DNA of 64,000 nt from Paraburkholderia franconis (GCF_009362735.1 NZ_WHNP01000003.1:248001-312000), one strand, 5' to 3'. Positions 28,675 to 37,820 are shown, counted from the stretch's first letter. Program-made: numbers and translations. Notes: a model not told the origin generated them from the sequence alone.

Positions 28675-29997
28675 TCAACTGGCGTCGCTGCTCGGCTCGG
28701 CTTTGCGCGGGCGGCGGCTTCGCGTCGTCGACTTGCGCGGCGCCTTCTTGGCGGCGGGAGCTTTGGCTGCGTGAAGTTCTGCGTCGGGTGTCATGACCTG
28801 CGGCTCTGTCGCTGCGGCGTGTTCGGTAACGGGCGGCGCATCGGCAGGAACGGGTGAACCGGCATCGGTATCGGCAGCATCCGTTCGCTCAGTCTTCGCC
28901 TTGCTCGCTTTCTTCGCCTTCTTTGCCGCAGGCTTACGCGTGCCGCGGCTCTTGCGGCGTGTACCGTTCCTTTCGCTGTCCGCGTGTTCGTGCTGCGTCA
29001 CGGATGCCTGCCCGATTGCCGTGACGTCCTCGCCAGTCGGGCTATTCTCTTCGTGAGTTTCAACCGCGTCATCTGTTTCAGCCATTGCAGCGGCTGTGGG
29101 CATCGCGGTCCATTCGTCGCCCGTGTCGCGCGAACTCGCGATGTCGCTCGTGCTCACGACGGCGCTCGCGCTGCGATACACGAACGTGCCCGACTTCTCG
29201 TCGCGGCCCACTTCCAGAAGCCCGCGCGATTGCGCCTCTTCCAGCAGATTGCCGAATGCGCGGAAACCGTAGTACGACTCGTTGAAGTCGGGCTTGCGGC
29301 GCTTGATCGCATCCTTCAGCGCCGACGCCCAGATCTTGCCGCTGTCGCCGCGCTCCGATGCGAGCGCATCGAAAGTATGCACGGCAAACTCGATGGCCTT
29401 CGTCTTGCGCGTTTCCAGATCTTCCTTGCGCTTTTCGCCATCGGACGCGCGCTTCATCGCCTGTTGTGCTGCCTGTTGCGCAGCCTTCGCGCTCTCGCGC
29501 TTCGCGGTCGCGCGCTGGCTCTCGCGTACCAGATCGTCGTAAAAAATGAACTCGTCGCAATTGGCCGTGAGCAGATCCGACGTCGAGCGCTGCACGCCGA
29601 CGCCGATCACCTGCTTCGCGTTCTCGCGCAGCTTCGACACGAGCGGCGAGAAATCCGAGTCGCCGCTGATGATGACGAACGTGTTGACGTGCGACTTCGT
29701 ATAGCAGAGATCGAGCGCATCGACGACGAGCCGGATATCCGCCGAGTTCTTGCCGGACTGCCGCACATGCGGAATTTCGATCAGCTCGAAGTTCGCTTCG
29801 TGCATCGCGGCCTTGAAGCCCTTGTAACGATCCCAGTCGCAGTACGCCTTCTTCACGACGATGCTGCCCTTCAGCAGCAGCCGTTCGAGAACCAGCTTGA
29901 TGTCGAATTTCTCGTATTTCGCGTCGCGCACGCCGAGCGCGACGTTTTCGAAATCGCAGAACAGCGCCATGCTGACGGTATCCTGGGATGACGCCAT
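28675..29997 (-). CDS. NYN domain protein with OST-HTH/LOTUS domain and basic tail
   Basis: Probable RNA-binding ribonuclease-like protein. Residues ~8-145 form a NYN (PIN-like) domain with the acidic residues expected for metal binding: ALFCDFENVAL, SADIRLVVDALDLCY and VIISGDSDFSPLVSKLRE. A helical linker rich in Arg, Lys and Ala (~150-195) leads to an OST-HTH/LOTUS-like domain (~195-270, with ASALKDAIKRRKPDFNES and FGNLLEEAQSRGLLEV). The rest is low-complexity: an acidic/Thr part, then a Lys/Ala/Pro tail like histone H1 (KKAKKASKAK, AAKKAPRKSTTRSRRPRK). The start at 29997 follows GGAGAG; an ATG at 30009 precedes that site and is unlikely. Confidence 0.85.
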   Translation of the reverse strand: MASSQDTVSMALFCDFENVALGVRDAKYEKFDIKLVLERLLLKGSIVVKKAYCDWDRYKGFKAAMHEANFELIEIPHVRQSGKNSADIRLVVDALDLCYTKSHVNTFVIISGDSDFSPLVSKLRENAKQVIGVGVQRSTSDLLTANCDEFIFYDDLVRESQRATAKRESAKAAQQAAQQAMKRASDGEKRKEDLETRKTKAIEFAVHTFDALASERGDSGKIWASALKDAIKRRKPDFNESYYGFRAFGNLLEEAQSRGLLEVGRDEKSGTFVYRSASAVVSTSDIASSRDTGDEWTAMPTAAAMAETDDAVETHEENSPTGEDVTAIGQASVTQHEHADSERNGTRRKSRGTRKPAAKKAKKASKAKTERTDAADTDAGSPVPADAPPVTEHAAATEPQVMTPDAELHAAKAPAAKKAPRKSTTRSRRPRKAEPSSDAS

Positions 29998-30087
29998 GTA
30001 TCTCTCCAATGAAGTGCAGGTACGATCGTCTCACACAACGCGGCGTCGATCGAGCACTTGTATGCGAGCGGCTTGCGCGCAATGCGT

Positions 30088-30687
30088 TCAGGCGCCGCCG
30101 AACGTGCCCGTTTCGGCGACCGCGCCAATAAATTCCTCTGTCGAGCGCACGAAGCCCATGCGCGGAAAGATGTGCTCGACGGGAAAGCGATGCACGTCGC
30201 CGGTGAAGCTCGACATCGCGTCTTCGATGAAGACCAGTTCGTAGCCGCGATCGAAGGCCGCACGGGCAGTCGATTCGACGCCGAAGTTCGTCGCAATGCC
30301 CGTCAGCACAATCGTGCGAATGCCACGGCGACGCAATTGCTGTTCCAGATCGGTGCCATAGAACGCGCCCCATTGACGCTTCGTCACGATCACGTCGCCG
30401 GCCTGCACATTGCATTCGGGCACGAGCTCCGACGCTTGCGGCGGCGGGGCGGGCGCGTCGCGCGGACGCAGCGGCGCGTCGGCGGGCAGCGACAGCAGTT
30501 GCGGGATATCGACGCGCACGAACACGACCGTGCCGCCCGCCGCGCGCAGTGCATCGGCGGCGCGCAGGGAACGCGCGACCACGTCGGCGGCCGAATGCGG
30601 CTCCAGTTGCCGTCCAATGTTGCTGTGCTGCAAATCGATCAGCACGATCGCCGTGCTGCGTGGGTCGATGGAAAGCGCTTGCGCCAT
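30088..30687 (-). CDS. Isochorismatase-family hydrolase lacking the nucleophilic cysteine
   Basis: Member of the isochorismatase/cysteine-hydrolase superfamily, 199 residues. The catalytic Asp18 (IVLIDLQ) and Lys103 (VTKRQWGAF) are in place, but the usual nucleophile is Gly136 (GIATNFGVESTARAA) where amidases have cysteine. That pattern resembles true isochorismatases such as PhzD, which hydrolyse a vinyl ether without a cysteine. The substrate is unknown. It faces the TetR gene across a 48-base gap with repeated half-sites, so the TetR protein very likely controls it. Confidence 0.85.
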   Translation of the reverse strand: MAQALSIDPRSTAIVLIDLQHSNIGRQLEPHSAADVVARSLRAADALRAAGGTVVFVRVDIPQLLSLPADAPLRPRDAPAPPPQASELVPECNVQAGDVIVTKRQWGAFYGTDLEQQLRRRGIRTIVLTGIATNFGVESTARAAFDRGYELVFIEDAMSSFTGDVHRFPVEHIFPRMGFVRSTEEFIGAVAETGTFGGA

Positions 30688-30690
30688 ATG

Positions 30691-30740
30691 TCACCTATAT
30701 GTGAGGATGTGCTCATATCATGATACGACAGAAATATGAG
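30691..30740. promoter_or_regulatory. Putative TetR operator between hydrolase and regulator
   Basis: The 48-base divergent gap contains repeated ATATGAG-type half-sites: ATATGTGAG at 30697-30705, its inverted partner CTCATAT at 30712-30718, and ATATGAG at 30734-30740 overlapping the TetR start. A perfect palindrome TATCATGATA lies at 30716-30725. This is typical of an autoregulated divergent pair. Confidence 0.6.
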
Positions 30741-31347
30741 TCAGGCCTCAGATAATCCGAAAATGCGGCGCGTGCCGCAGCAGGAGCGCGCGGCGAAGCG
30801 CGTCGATGCGCTGCTCGATGCGGCCGGCGAGGTGATCGCGGAACGCGGCTTCGAGGCCGCGACGATGACGGCCATCGCCGAGCGCGCAGGCACGTCGATC
30901 GGCGCGGTTTATCAATACTTTCCGAACAAGCATGCGCTCGTTCTTGCGCTGCGCACGCGCTACAGCAACGAAATGGATGCGCAATGGAGCGCGCTCAGCG
31001 AGGCGGCGCAAGCGTGGAGCGTCGAAGAACTGGTCGAGCGGCTGTTCGCGCTGATGGTCGAGTTCATGGCGGCGCGGCCTGCGTATCTGCCGCTGCTGTC
31101 GGTGTCGCTGAATTTCCGGCGCGATGCCGCCGCGCGCAACCGCTTGCGCGGCAAGTTCGCCGAACTGTTTCAACGCTACAGTCCGGCGCTGTCGGCCGAC
31201 GACGCATTTCGCGTCGCCGAAGTCACGCTGCAGGTCGTGAAGAGCCTGAGCCCGCTGTACGCGGCCGCGAAGCCAAAAGAGCGCAAGCCGCTCGTCGACG
31301 AATACATGATGGTCGTTTCATCGTATCTGGCCGCGCGGGTGCGCTAG
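30736..31347 (+). CDS. TetR family transcriptional regulator
   Basis: 203-residue repressor-type protein. The N-terminal helix-turn-helix (residues ~15-60) reads AAGEVIAERGFEAATMTAIAERAG with TSIGAVYQYFPNKHALVLAL, a textbook TetR signature. The C-terminal ligand domain (~75-200) resembles the AcrR-like C-terminal region but gives no ligand. It stands divergently from the isochorismatase-like gene, its likely target. Confidence 0.93.
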   Translation: MSQASDNPKMRRVPQQERAAKRVDALLDAAGEVIAERGFEAATMTAIAERAGTSIGAVYQYFPNKHALVLALRTRYSNEMDAQWSALSEAAQAWSVEELVERLFALMVEFMAARPAYLPLLSVSLNFRRDAAARNRLRGKFAELFQRYSPALSADDAFRVAEVTLQVVKSLSPLYAAAKPKERKPLVDEYMMVVSSYLAARVR

Positions 31348-31392
31348 GCGCTTCACGTCGGGCCCATCACATCGGCGAATCACATCGGCGAA

Positions 31393-32046
31393 TCACATCG
31401 CGCGATGCGCGGCGTCGATGACGCTCGCTTCACGCGTCGCGAGCACGTCGTCGATCAGGCCATACGACTTCGCCGCATCCGCCGACATGAAATTGTCACG
31501 GTCGGTGTCCTTCTCGATCTGCGCGATGCTCTGGCCTGTGCGCTGCGCGAGCACGGCGTTCAGGCGCTCGCGCAGATACAGCACTTCCTTCGCCTGGATT
31601 TCGATGTCCGACGCGGTGCCCTGGCCGCCGCCCGAAGGCTGATGAATCATGATGCGCGCATTGGGCAGCGCAAAGCGCTTGCCGGGCGCGCCCGCCGCAA
31701 GCAGGAACGTGCCCATGCTGGCCGCGAAGCCGGTGCATAGCGTCGAGACATCGGGCTTGATGAACTGCATCGTGTCGAAGATCGCGAGGCCGTCATAGAC
31801 CGAGCCGCCCGGCGAGTTGATGTAAAAAGAAATATCCTTGTCAGGGTTCTCCGATTCGAGGAACAGCAGTTGCGCGACGATCAGGCTCGCCGACTGTTCG
31901 TTGACTGGGCCGACCAGAAATACGATCCGCTCGCGCAACAGGCGCGAATAGATGTCGTAGGCGCGCTCGCCGCGGCTCGATTGCTCGATGACGGTCGGCA
32001 CGAGATTGAATCCGGAGTACGTCGTTGAAATGAAATGACGATGCAT
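31393..32046 (-). CDS. clpP: ATP-dependent Clp protease proteolytic subunit
   Basis: Serine protease subunit that forms tetradecamers and works with ClpA or ClpX. The catalytic triad is intact: Ser110 ([10 protein letters not shown]), His135 (IMIHQPSGG) and Asp184 ([10 protein letters not shown]). Length is 217 residues from the ATG at 32046, which follows GAGGAA; the frame is open further upstream, but that part is not family-like. It is not next to tig or clpX, so it is probably a second clpP copy rather than the housekeeping one. It is divergent from an ECF sigma factor gene. Confidence 0.92.
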   Translation of the reverse strand: MHRHFISTTYSGFNLVPTVIEQSSRGERAYDIYSRLLRERIVFLVGPVNEQSASLIVAQLLFLESENPDKDISFYINSPGGSVYDGLAIFDTMQFIKPDVSTLCTGFAASMGTFLLAAGAPGKRFALPNARIMIHQPSGGGQGTASDIEIQAKEVLYLRERLNAVLAQRTGQSIAQIEKDTDRDNFMSADAAKSYGLIDDVLATREASVIDAAHRAM

Positions 32047-32216
32047 GCGTTCCTCGCTGATGGGCTCGTGTGTGCGAAAGGACCGCGCCGGTGCGCGGCT
32101 CCCATCGCAAGACGCGAAAGCGCGGGCGCGCGTGACAGAAGAATTTTTGCGTCCGCGTGTCACATCGCAGGCGGTTGGTCCGTCTAGCCGATGGGAACGC
32201 GAGAGGAGTGGCATGC

Positions 32217-33176
32217 ATGGACCAGACAGAACAAGACAAGCCGGCGCAGTTCGAAGCGGTGCGCGCGAAGCTCTTCGCGCTCGCGTACCGGATGCTCGGC
32301 AGCCGCGCGGAAGCGGAAGACATCGTGCAGGACGCCTGGCTCAAATGGCATGCCGCCGACGCCAGCGAGCTGCGCTCATCCGCTGCGTGGCTCACGACGG
32401 TGACGACGCGCCTCGCGATCGACCGCCTGCGTCATCTGCAGACGGAGCGCGCGACGCATTCGGGCGGCTGGCTGCCGGACCCGTGGCTCGATGGGCTTGC
32501 GCCGTCGGCGGAAGATCTCGCGCTGCGGGCGGTGCAGATGTCATACGGCGTGATGTTGCTGCTCGAGCGCCTGAAGCCCGACGAGCGCGCCGCGTTCGTG
32601 CTGCATGAGGCATTCGATTGCGACTACGCGGAGATCGCGAAGATTCTCGCGAAGACACCCGCCCATTGCCGGCAGATCGTGCATCGCGCGAAAACGCGCT
32701 TGCGGCGCGAAGGTGTGCCGGCGAAGCACGCCGATCCCGCCGCGCATGCGCGCATCGTCGAACGCTTGCGGGCGGCGATGGAAGCGCAGGACCGCGTCGC
32801 GCTCGTGCGGCTCTTCTGTGAAGTGCCGAGCGTGGTCAGTGATGCGCCCGAACTGGTCGATGCCGTCGCGTCGGCGGAACACGTGGCGGCCACGCTGGCG
32901 ATGCGCGGCAGCGGCGATCAGATGGAAACGGTGTCGATGAACGGCGCGAGCGCGGTGGCGCTGATGCGCGACGGAGAGATCGACACGCTGCTCGATATTT
33001 CAATCGGCGAGGACGAGCGCATCGTCGCGTTGCATATCGTGACGGGCGCGCTGCGGCTCGCGCCCGCTGCGCGCGTGTTCGGACGCGCGGCGATCTTGCG
33101 GCTCCTGCGACCGATCAGCAGCCAGGCCGCGTCAGTTACGATGCGCGGCCACCTCCCAGTTGATATCCACGCATAG
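32217..33176 (+). CDS. sigJ: ECF sigma factor with SnoaL-like C-terminal domain (SigJ/ECF41 type)
   Basis: Extracytoplasmic-function sigma factor. Region 2 (residues ~10-80) has [20 protein letters not shown], and region 4 (~120-180) has [20 protein letters not shown]. Between them is [12 protein letters not shown], matching the WLPEP-like linker of ECF41/SigJ sigma factors. Residues ~190-319 form the SnoaL/NTF2-like extension that modulates activity in this group instead of a classic anti-sigma factor. The ATG at 32217 follows GAGAGGAG. It is divergent from clpP, and its last 45 bases overlap the convergent EAL gene. Confidence 0.9.
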   Translation: MDQTEQDKPAQFEAVRAKLFALAYRMLGSRAEAEDIVQDAWLKWHAADASELRSSAAWLTTVTTRLAIDRLRHLQTERATHSGGWLPDPWLDGLAPSAEDLALRAVQMSYGVMLLLERLKPDERAAFVLHEAFDCDYAEIAKILAKTPAHCRQIVHRAKTRLRREGVPAKHADPAAHARIVERLRAAMEAQDRVALVRLFCEVPSVVSDAPELVDAVASAEHVAATLAMRGSGDQMETVSMNGASAVALMRDGEIDTLLDISIGEDERIVALHIVTGALRLAPAARVFGRAAILRLLRPISSQAASVTMRGHLPVDIHA

Positions 33177-34415
33177 CACCTGCATGCCGCGCGCGGTCTC
33201 CGCCGCGATCGACGCCGTCACGCACAGGTGCGCCTCGTTGATCGACAGATACGGCGGCGTCAGATGCACTTGCCCCGGCGCGCGCACGGCTTCGATGAAA
33301 TACGGACGGCGCTCCCAGCTCGCGCCTTCCGAATGCATGAGCGGCCGGAACCGCTTCGCGCGCTGCGATGCGCGGCCCGGCGGCAAGACGTTGTCGCCGA
33401 TCTGGCGGCCCGAGCCGTCGAGCAGGAAGCAGCGCGCCGTCTCGCGCAACACGAGCAGCGGCGCGGTCGCATCGGCCATCGTTTCGCCTTCGACAAGGTG
33501 CGTACTCGCCGCTTCCAGTGCCGTGACGAACGGCGCGAGCCGCTCGGCCTGCGCACGCTTGCGCTCTGCCACGCGCTGACGCAGCGCCGCCGATAGTTCG
33601 TCCATGAGCTTCACCGTCGCCTGGCGCGCGACGGGCTCGACGCTCGGCGCTGCGAAGAACGTGCCCTGCACGAAATCGACATTGCATTCGAGCGCGATCA
33701 GCGCATCGCGCTCGGTGGAAAGGCCGCCCATCAGCACCAGTTGCCCCGACTCGTGCAGCATCGACACGATGCCGGGCAGCACGCGCTCGATATGCGAATG
33801 CTCGGTGGCCTGCGCGAGAATGCAGCGGTCGAGCGTGACGATATCGGGCCGCAGATTCCACACGCGGTCGATGTTCGAATGCTTCGCGCCGAAGCCGTCG
33901 AGCGCGATCAGAAAACCGGACTTGCGCAACGCATCGATGATTGCGGTGAAGCGGGTCGTCTCGCCGCCCGAATGCTCGGAGACTTCGAGCACCACGCGCT
34001 GCGGCGGCAGGCCGAGCGCCTTCAGGCCGGCGAGCAACGCGTCGCCGTAGCTCGTGTCCATCAGCGCGGCGGGATGCAGGCTCAGGAAGAGCCATTCGTC
34101 GTGGCTGTCGAACGCGTTGAAGTTGCCCAGATGCAGCGATTCGGCGAGACGCCCGAGCTCAAGCAGATCGCCACGGCGTGCTGCTTGCGTGAAGACTTCC
34201 GCCGATGGCACCTGCTTGCCGTTTTCATCGTGCGCGCGCAGCGACGCGTGATAGCCGATCGCGCGTCGATGCGAAACCGAAAAGACAGGCTGAAACACGC
34301 TGAAAACCGTGTAGCCGCCATACCGGACGGTGCGGCGCGAACCTTCGTCGCCCGCCACGGGGCGCGTCTGGAAGCCGGGAGGATCGAGTTCGATCATGCT
34401 CATCGTGTCGGTCAT
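33132..34415 (-). CDS. Degenerate EAL-domain protein with C-terminal sensor-like domain
   Basis: 427-residue cytoplasmic protein. Residues ~35-260 follow the EAL (cyclic-di-GMP phosphodiesterase) fold, but the catalytic signature is lost: GYHASLR replaces YEALLR, FLSLHP replaces the FxNxxP asparagine motif, LDGFG replaces DDFG, TLD replaces the KxD lysine, and MGGLST replaces the loop-6 EGVE. Only a few residues such as the LEVSE glutamates and QGTFF remain. The C-terminal ~150 residues look like the PAS/Cache-like domain of B. subtilis YkuI. It is therefore likely a binding or regulatory protein, not an enzyme. Alternative starts at 34403 and 34445 exist. Confidence 0.85.
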   Translation of the reverse strand: MTDTMSMIELDPPGFQTRPVAGDEGSRRTVRYGGYTVFSVFQPVFSVSHRRAIGYHASLRAHDENGKQVPSAEVFTQAARRGDLLELGRLAESLHLGNFNAFDSHDEWLFLSLHPAALMDTSYGDALLAGLKALGLPPQRVVLEVSEHSGGETTRFTAIIDALRKSGFLIALDGFGAKHSNIDRVWNLRPDIVTLDRCILAQATEHSHIERVLPGIVSMLHESGQLVLMGGLSTERDALIALECNVDFVQGTFFAAPSVEPVARQATVKLMDELSAALRQRVAERKRAQAERLAPFVTALEAASTHLVEGETMADATAPLLVLRETARCFLLDGSGRQIGDNVLPPGRASQRAKRFRPLMHSEGASWERRPYFIEAVRAPGQVHLTPPYLSINEAHLCVTASIAAETARGMQVLCVDINWEVAAHRN

Positions 34416-34741
34416 CGGTAGAGAAGCGAGGCAAGCCGCGCGCATTGCGCGGACACGTCGAGTTTACTCGATAGGTCAGCAAGAAACATGCGCAGAACGA
34501 AATGCCGCGGCCATTTGCGGCTGAATCGCGTTGATCGCGCTCGTGCATCGCGCCTTCCTTCGGAGCGTGCGGGGGCGTGCTTCGGGTCTTGCTTCGCGCG
34601 TTGCTTCGATTGTGCGCCGGGAAAGCGGCCACTGTCATGCGCGCGGCGCGCGATGCGCACATCGATGGTGCGGCACGCGCCCCGTAACGGTTCCGACGGG
34701 TGCCACGAATCATGCGCGTCCCGTTCGGGAGCGTGCCGCCA
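34416..34741. other. EAL gene upstream region
   Basis: 326 bases with no convincing gene. A TCGAGTTTACTCGA inverted repeat (arms TCGAGT/ACTCGA) stands at 34458-34471, ~45 bases before the EAL gene start, and could be an operator. The rest contains no recognised signal. Confidence 0.45.
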
Positions 34742-36190
34742 TCATGTGCGTTCCTGCGGATCGGCGCGCTTCGCGGGCTGCCGGATGTCGGCCGACAACT
34801 GCGCGAAGATCCACGACGTCGCGGCCGTGATCAGGCCGACGCACAGGAACGTCGCGTGAAAGGCGGGCAGCGAGTTCGCGGCCGTCACGCGCGGGATGAT
34901 GCCCGTGAACGTCGTGAGCAGAGCGCCCGCGACAGTGACGCCGAGACTCATCGCGAGCATCTGCACGAGCGAGAAGAGGCTGTTGCCGCTGCTTGCGCCG
35001 CCCGTGCCGAGGTCTTTCAGCGTCAGTGTGTTCATCGCGGTGAACTGCATCGAGTTGACACCGCCGAAGAACGCGAGCTGCACGAGGCGCAGCCACAGCG
35101 GCTGATGCATGCTCGTCAGCGAGAAGCTGGCCATCGCGAGGCCGACGAGCACGGTGTTCGACACGAGCACGCGCCGGTAGCCGTACTTCATGATGAGGTT
35201 CGTGACGAGGCGCTTCGACGACATGCCGGCGGCAGCGACGGGCAGCATCATCAGGCCCGCTTCGAATGCGCTGTAGCCGAGGCTCACCTGCAACAGCAGC
35301 GGAATCAGATACGGCATCGCGCCGCTGCCGATCCGCGCGAACAGATTGCCGAGCAGGCCGACGCTGAACGTGTGAATCTTGAAGAGGTCGAGCGAGAAGA
35401 TCGGGTTCGCTGCGCGCACCGCATGCAATCCGTAGGCGACGAAACAGCCGAGCGAAAGAATCAGCAGCATTAGCACCGTTGCATGCTGAATGGAAAACTC
35501 GGTGCGTCCGTCGAGCGCCATCGAGATCGACACCATCCCGACGATCAGCAGCAGATAGCCTTTGATGTCGAACGGCGCGGTGTCGGGATTGCGGCTGTCG
35601 GGCATGAAGATGAATGTCGCGATCACGCCCGCGATGCCGACGGGCACGTTGATCAGGAAGATCCAGTGCCACGACGCGATCTTGACGAGCCAGCCGCCGA
35701 GCGTCGGTCCGATCAGCGGGCCGATCAGGCCAGGAATCGCGACGAACGACAGCGCGGGCAAATAACGTTCGGCGGGAAACACGCGCAGCACGGCGAGGCG
35801 TCCGACGGGCAGCAGCATCGCGCCGCCCACGCCTTGCAGCACGCGATAGATCACCAGTTGCGTGAGCGTATGCGCGTTCGCGCACAGCAGCGAGCCGACT
35901 GTGAAGATCAGGATCGCGCTCATGAACACGCGCCGCGTGCCGAGCTTGTCCGCGAGCCAGCCGGACACGGGAATCATCACGGCCATCGTCAGCGAGTACG
36001 CGATCACGACTGATTGCATGCGCAACGACAGCTCGCCGAGACTCGTCGCCATCGCGGGCAATGCGGTGTTGACGATCGTCGAATCGAGCGTCTGCATGAA
36101 GAAGCCCGTCGCGACGATCCACAACATCACCGACAGCGAGCGGGCAGTGGGCGCGGTGTGAGCAGTGTGATGGGCGGTCGATTCGGACAT
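34742..36190 (-). CDS. MFS multidrug efflux transporter, DHA2 (EmrB/QacA-like, MdtD type)
   Basis: 482-residue inner-membrane protein with about 14 hydrophobic helices. The DHA2 motifs are visible: LDSTIVNTALPAM after helix 1, GWLADKLGTRR in loop 2-3, and RVLQGVGGAMLLPVGR plus PLIGPTLGGWLV (antiporter motif C). The resemblance to MdtD/YegB is general, so substrates cannot be named. The start at 36190 (MSESTAHHTAHTAP) gives a short polar N-terminus. No membrane-fusion partner is adjacent, so it probably acts alone. Confidence 0.88.
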   Translation of the reverse strand: MSESTAHHTAHTAPTARSLSVMLWIVATGFFMQTLDSTIVNTALPAMATSLGELSLRMQSVVIAYSLTMAVMIPVSGWLADKLGTRRVFMSAILIFTVGSLLCANAHTLTQLVIYRVLQGVGGAMLLPVGRLAVLRVFPAERYLPALSFVAIPGLIGPLIGPTLGGWLVKIASWHWIFLINVPVGIAGVIATFIFMPDSRNPDTAPFDIKGYLLLIVGMVSISMALDGRTEFSIQHATVLMLLILSLGCFVAYGLHAVRAANPIFSLDLFKIHTFSVGLLGNLFARIGSGAMPYLIPLLLQVSLGYSAFEAGLMMLPVAAAGMSSKRLVTNLIMKYGYRRVLVSNTVLVGLAMASFSLTSMHQPLWLRLVQLAFFGGVNSMQFTAMNTLTLKDLGTGGASSGNSLFSLVQMLAMSLGVTVAGALLTTFTGIIPRVTAANSLPAFHATFLCVGLITAATSWIFAQLSADIRQPAKRADPQERT

Positions 36191-36341
36191 GAACGCTAGG
36201 CAGGACGGCTGGGCGGGGGGAGCCCACATTCTAAGGAAAAAGCGCTGTGCCCGTATGACGGGGCCGCACGGGCAAAAAGCGCGCAGGCCGTGAGCAAAAG
36301 GCACGCAGGCAGAGGCAGCAAGCCGCGCGCCTCGCCGTTCG

Positions 36342-37754
36342 TCATGGCTCCAGTTGCGCTGCCGCCTCGAAGAATGCCCGCGCGCGCGGATCGTTCGCGA
36401 ACGCGGCGTTGATGCGTATCCACGGGCTCGTTTCCGCGTTCGGGCGGAAGTAGCTGCCGGGCGCAACGGTCACGCCGAGCGGCGCACCGCACTCCACCAG
36501 CCGCTGCGCATCGTCGACATGCGGCACGCGCGCCCACACGAACTTTCCGCCCAACGGATTTTCGAACACCTGCCAGCCGCTCATTTCCAGTGTCTGCACT
36601 GTCGCGCCGAGCGCATCGCGCATGCGCCGGCGCAATCTTTCGAGATGCTTGCGATACATCCCGCGTTCGAGCAGTGCGACCGTAACCGCTTCCGCGAAGC
36701 GCGATCCGCCGATGCTCGTGAGCATCTTGATGTCGGCGAGATCCTTGATCGTTGCGTGGTCCGCGATCACATAGCCGATGCGCAGCGACGACGACAGCGT
36801 TTTCGACAGCCCGCCGATATAGATCACGTGTTCGAGCTGATCGAGTGTCGCGAGCCGATCGGTCGGCTCCGCCTGGAAGTCCGCATAAATGTCGTCTTCG
36901 AGAATCTTGAAGCCATGCTCGCGCGCCAGTTGCAGCAGACGGAACGCGACGGGCGGCGCGACCGTCGTGCCCGTCGGGTTGTGAAACACCGAGTTGATGA
37001 AGAAGAGCTTCGGCCGATGCTGCTGCAACTGCGCCTGCAACACATCGAGATCGGGCCCTGTGCGCGTGCGCGGAATGCCGACGAGGTTCACGCCATGCAG
37101 CTTCAGCAGGCCGTTGAAATTGTAGTAGCCGGGGTCTTCGACGAAGATCGTGTCGCCGGGCTTGAGCATGTAGCGCATCAGCAGATCCATCGCCTGGCTC
37201 GCGCCGATCGTGATGAGGATGTGCGACGCGTCCGCTTCGATGCCGAGCTGCGCGACGCGCCCCTGCAGATGCTCGCGCAGCGCCGCGTTGCCGAGCGGCG
37301 TCGCATAGTCGATCATGCTTGCGCCGTCGGTGCGCGACACGTAGCGGATCGCCTGCGCGAGGCTGTCCATGTCGCGCCACGCCTCGGGGATGAAACCGCT
37401 GCCGAGCTTCAGCGACTCGCCGGGATGATTGAACTGCTGGAGGATGTGCACCGATTCTTCCTCGGCGCGGCGCGGATCGGATGCGCCCTGACACGCCATC
37501 GACGCGCGATGCCGCTCCGCCACGTAAAAGCCCGAGCCGGGACGCGAATCCAGATAGCCGAGCGACACGAGCCGGTCATATGCCTCGATCACGGGAAAGC
37601 GGCTGATGTCGTTATCGGTGGCGAACTGGCGGATCGACGGCAGCCGCGCGCCCGGATGCGCGGTGCGCGAGCGTATCCACTCCTGCACGCCGCTCACGAT
37701 CTGCTCGGTGAGCGGCACGCCGTTGTCGCGGTTCAGTTCGATGTCGAGCTTCAT
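36342..37754 (-). CDS. MocR-type (GntR/aminotransferase) transcriptional regulator
   Basis: 470-residue chimeric regulator: a GntR winged helix (residues ~10-80, with GARLPSIRQFATDNDISRFP) joined to a PLP-dependent class I aminotransferase-like domain (~110-465). The PLP lysine is in GGLSKTLSSSLRIGY, and NPTGTTVAPP and DDIYADF are also present. Such proteins sense PLP or amino compounds. It is divergent from a DUF2917 gene, and the 184-base gap holds several ACTGT..CAG boxes that are likely its binding sites. Confidence 0.9.
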   Translation of the reverse strand: MKLDIELNRDNGVPLTEQIVSGVQEWIRSRTAHPGARLPSIRQFATDNDISRFPVIEAYDRLVSLGYLDSRPGSGFYVAERHRASMACQGASDPRRAEEESVHILQQFNHPGESLKLGSGFIPEAWRDMDSLAQAIRYVSRTDGASMIDYATPLGNAALREHLQGRVAQLGIEADASHILITIGASQAMDLLMRYMLKPGDTIFVEDPGYYNFNGLLKLHGVNLVGIPRTRTGPDLDVLQAQLQQHRPKLFFINSVFHNPTGTTVAPPVAFRLLQLAREHGFKILEDDIYADFQAEPTDRLATLDQLEHVIYIGGLSKTLSSSLRIGYVIADHATIKDLADIKMLTSIGGSRFAEAVTVALLERGMYRKHLERLRRRMRDALGATVQTLEMSGWQVFENPLGGKFVWARVPHVDDAQRLVECGAPLGVTVAPGSYFRPNAETSPWIRINAAFANDPRARAFFEAAAQLEP

Positions 37755-37820
37755 GACGTGTCTTCCTTCGCTTCGTCCTTCGCCGGTGACGGTACGTCTG
37801 TCACGGCCGAAGCGCCAGCA

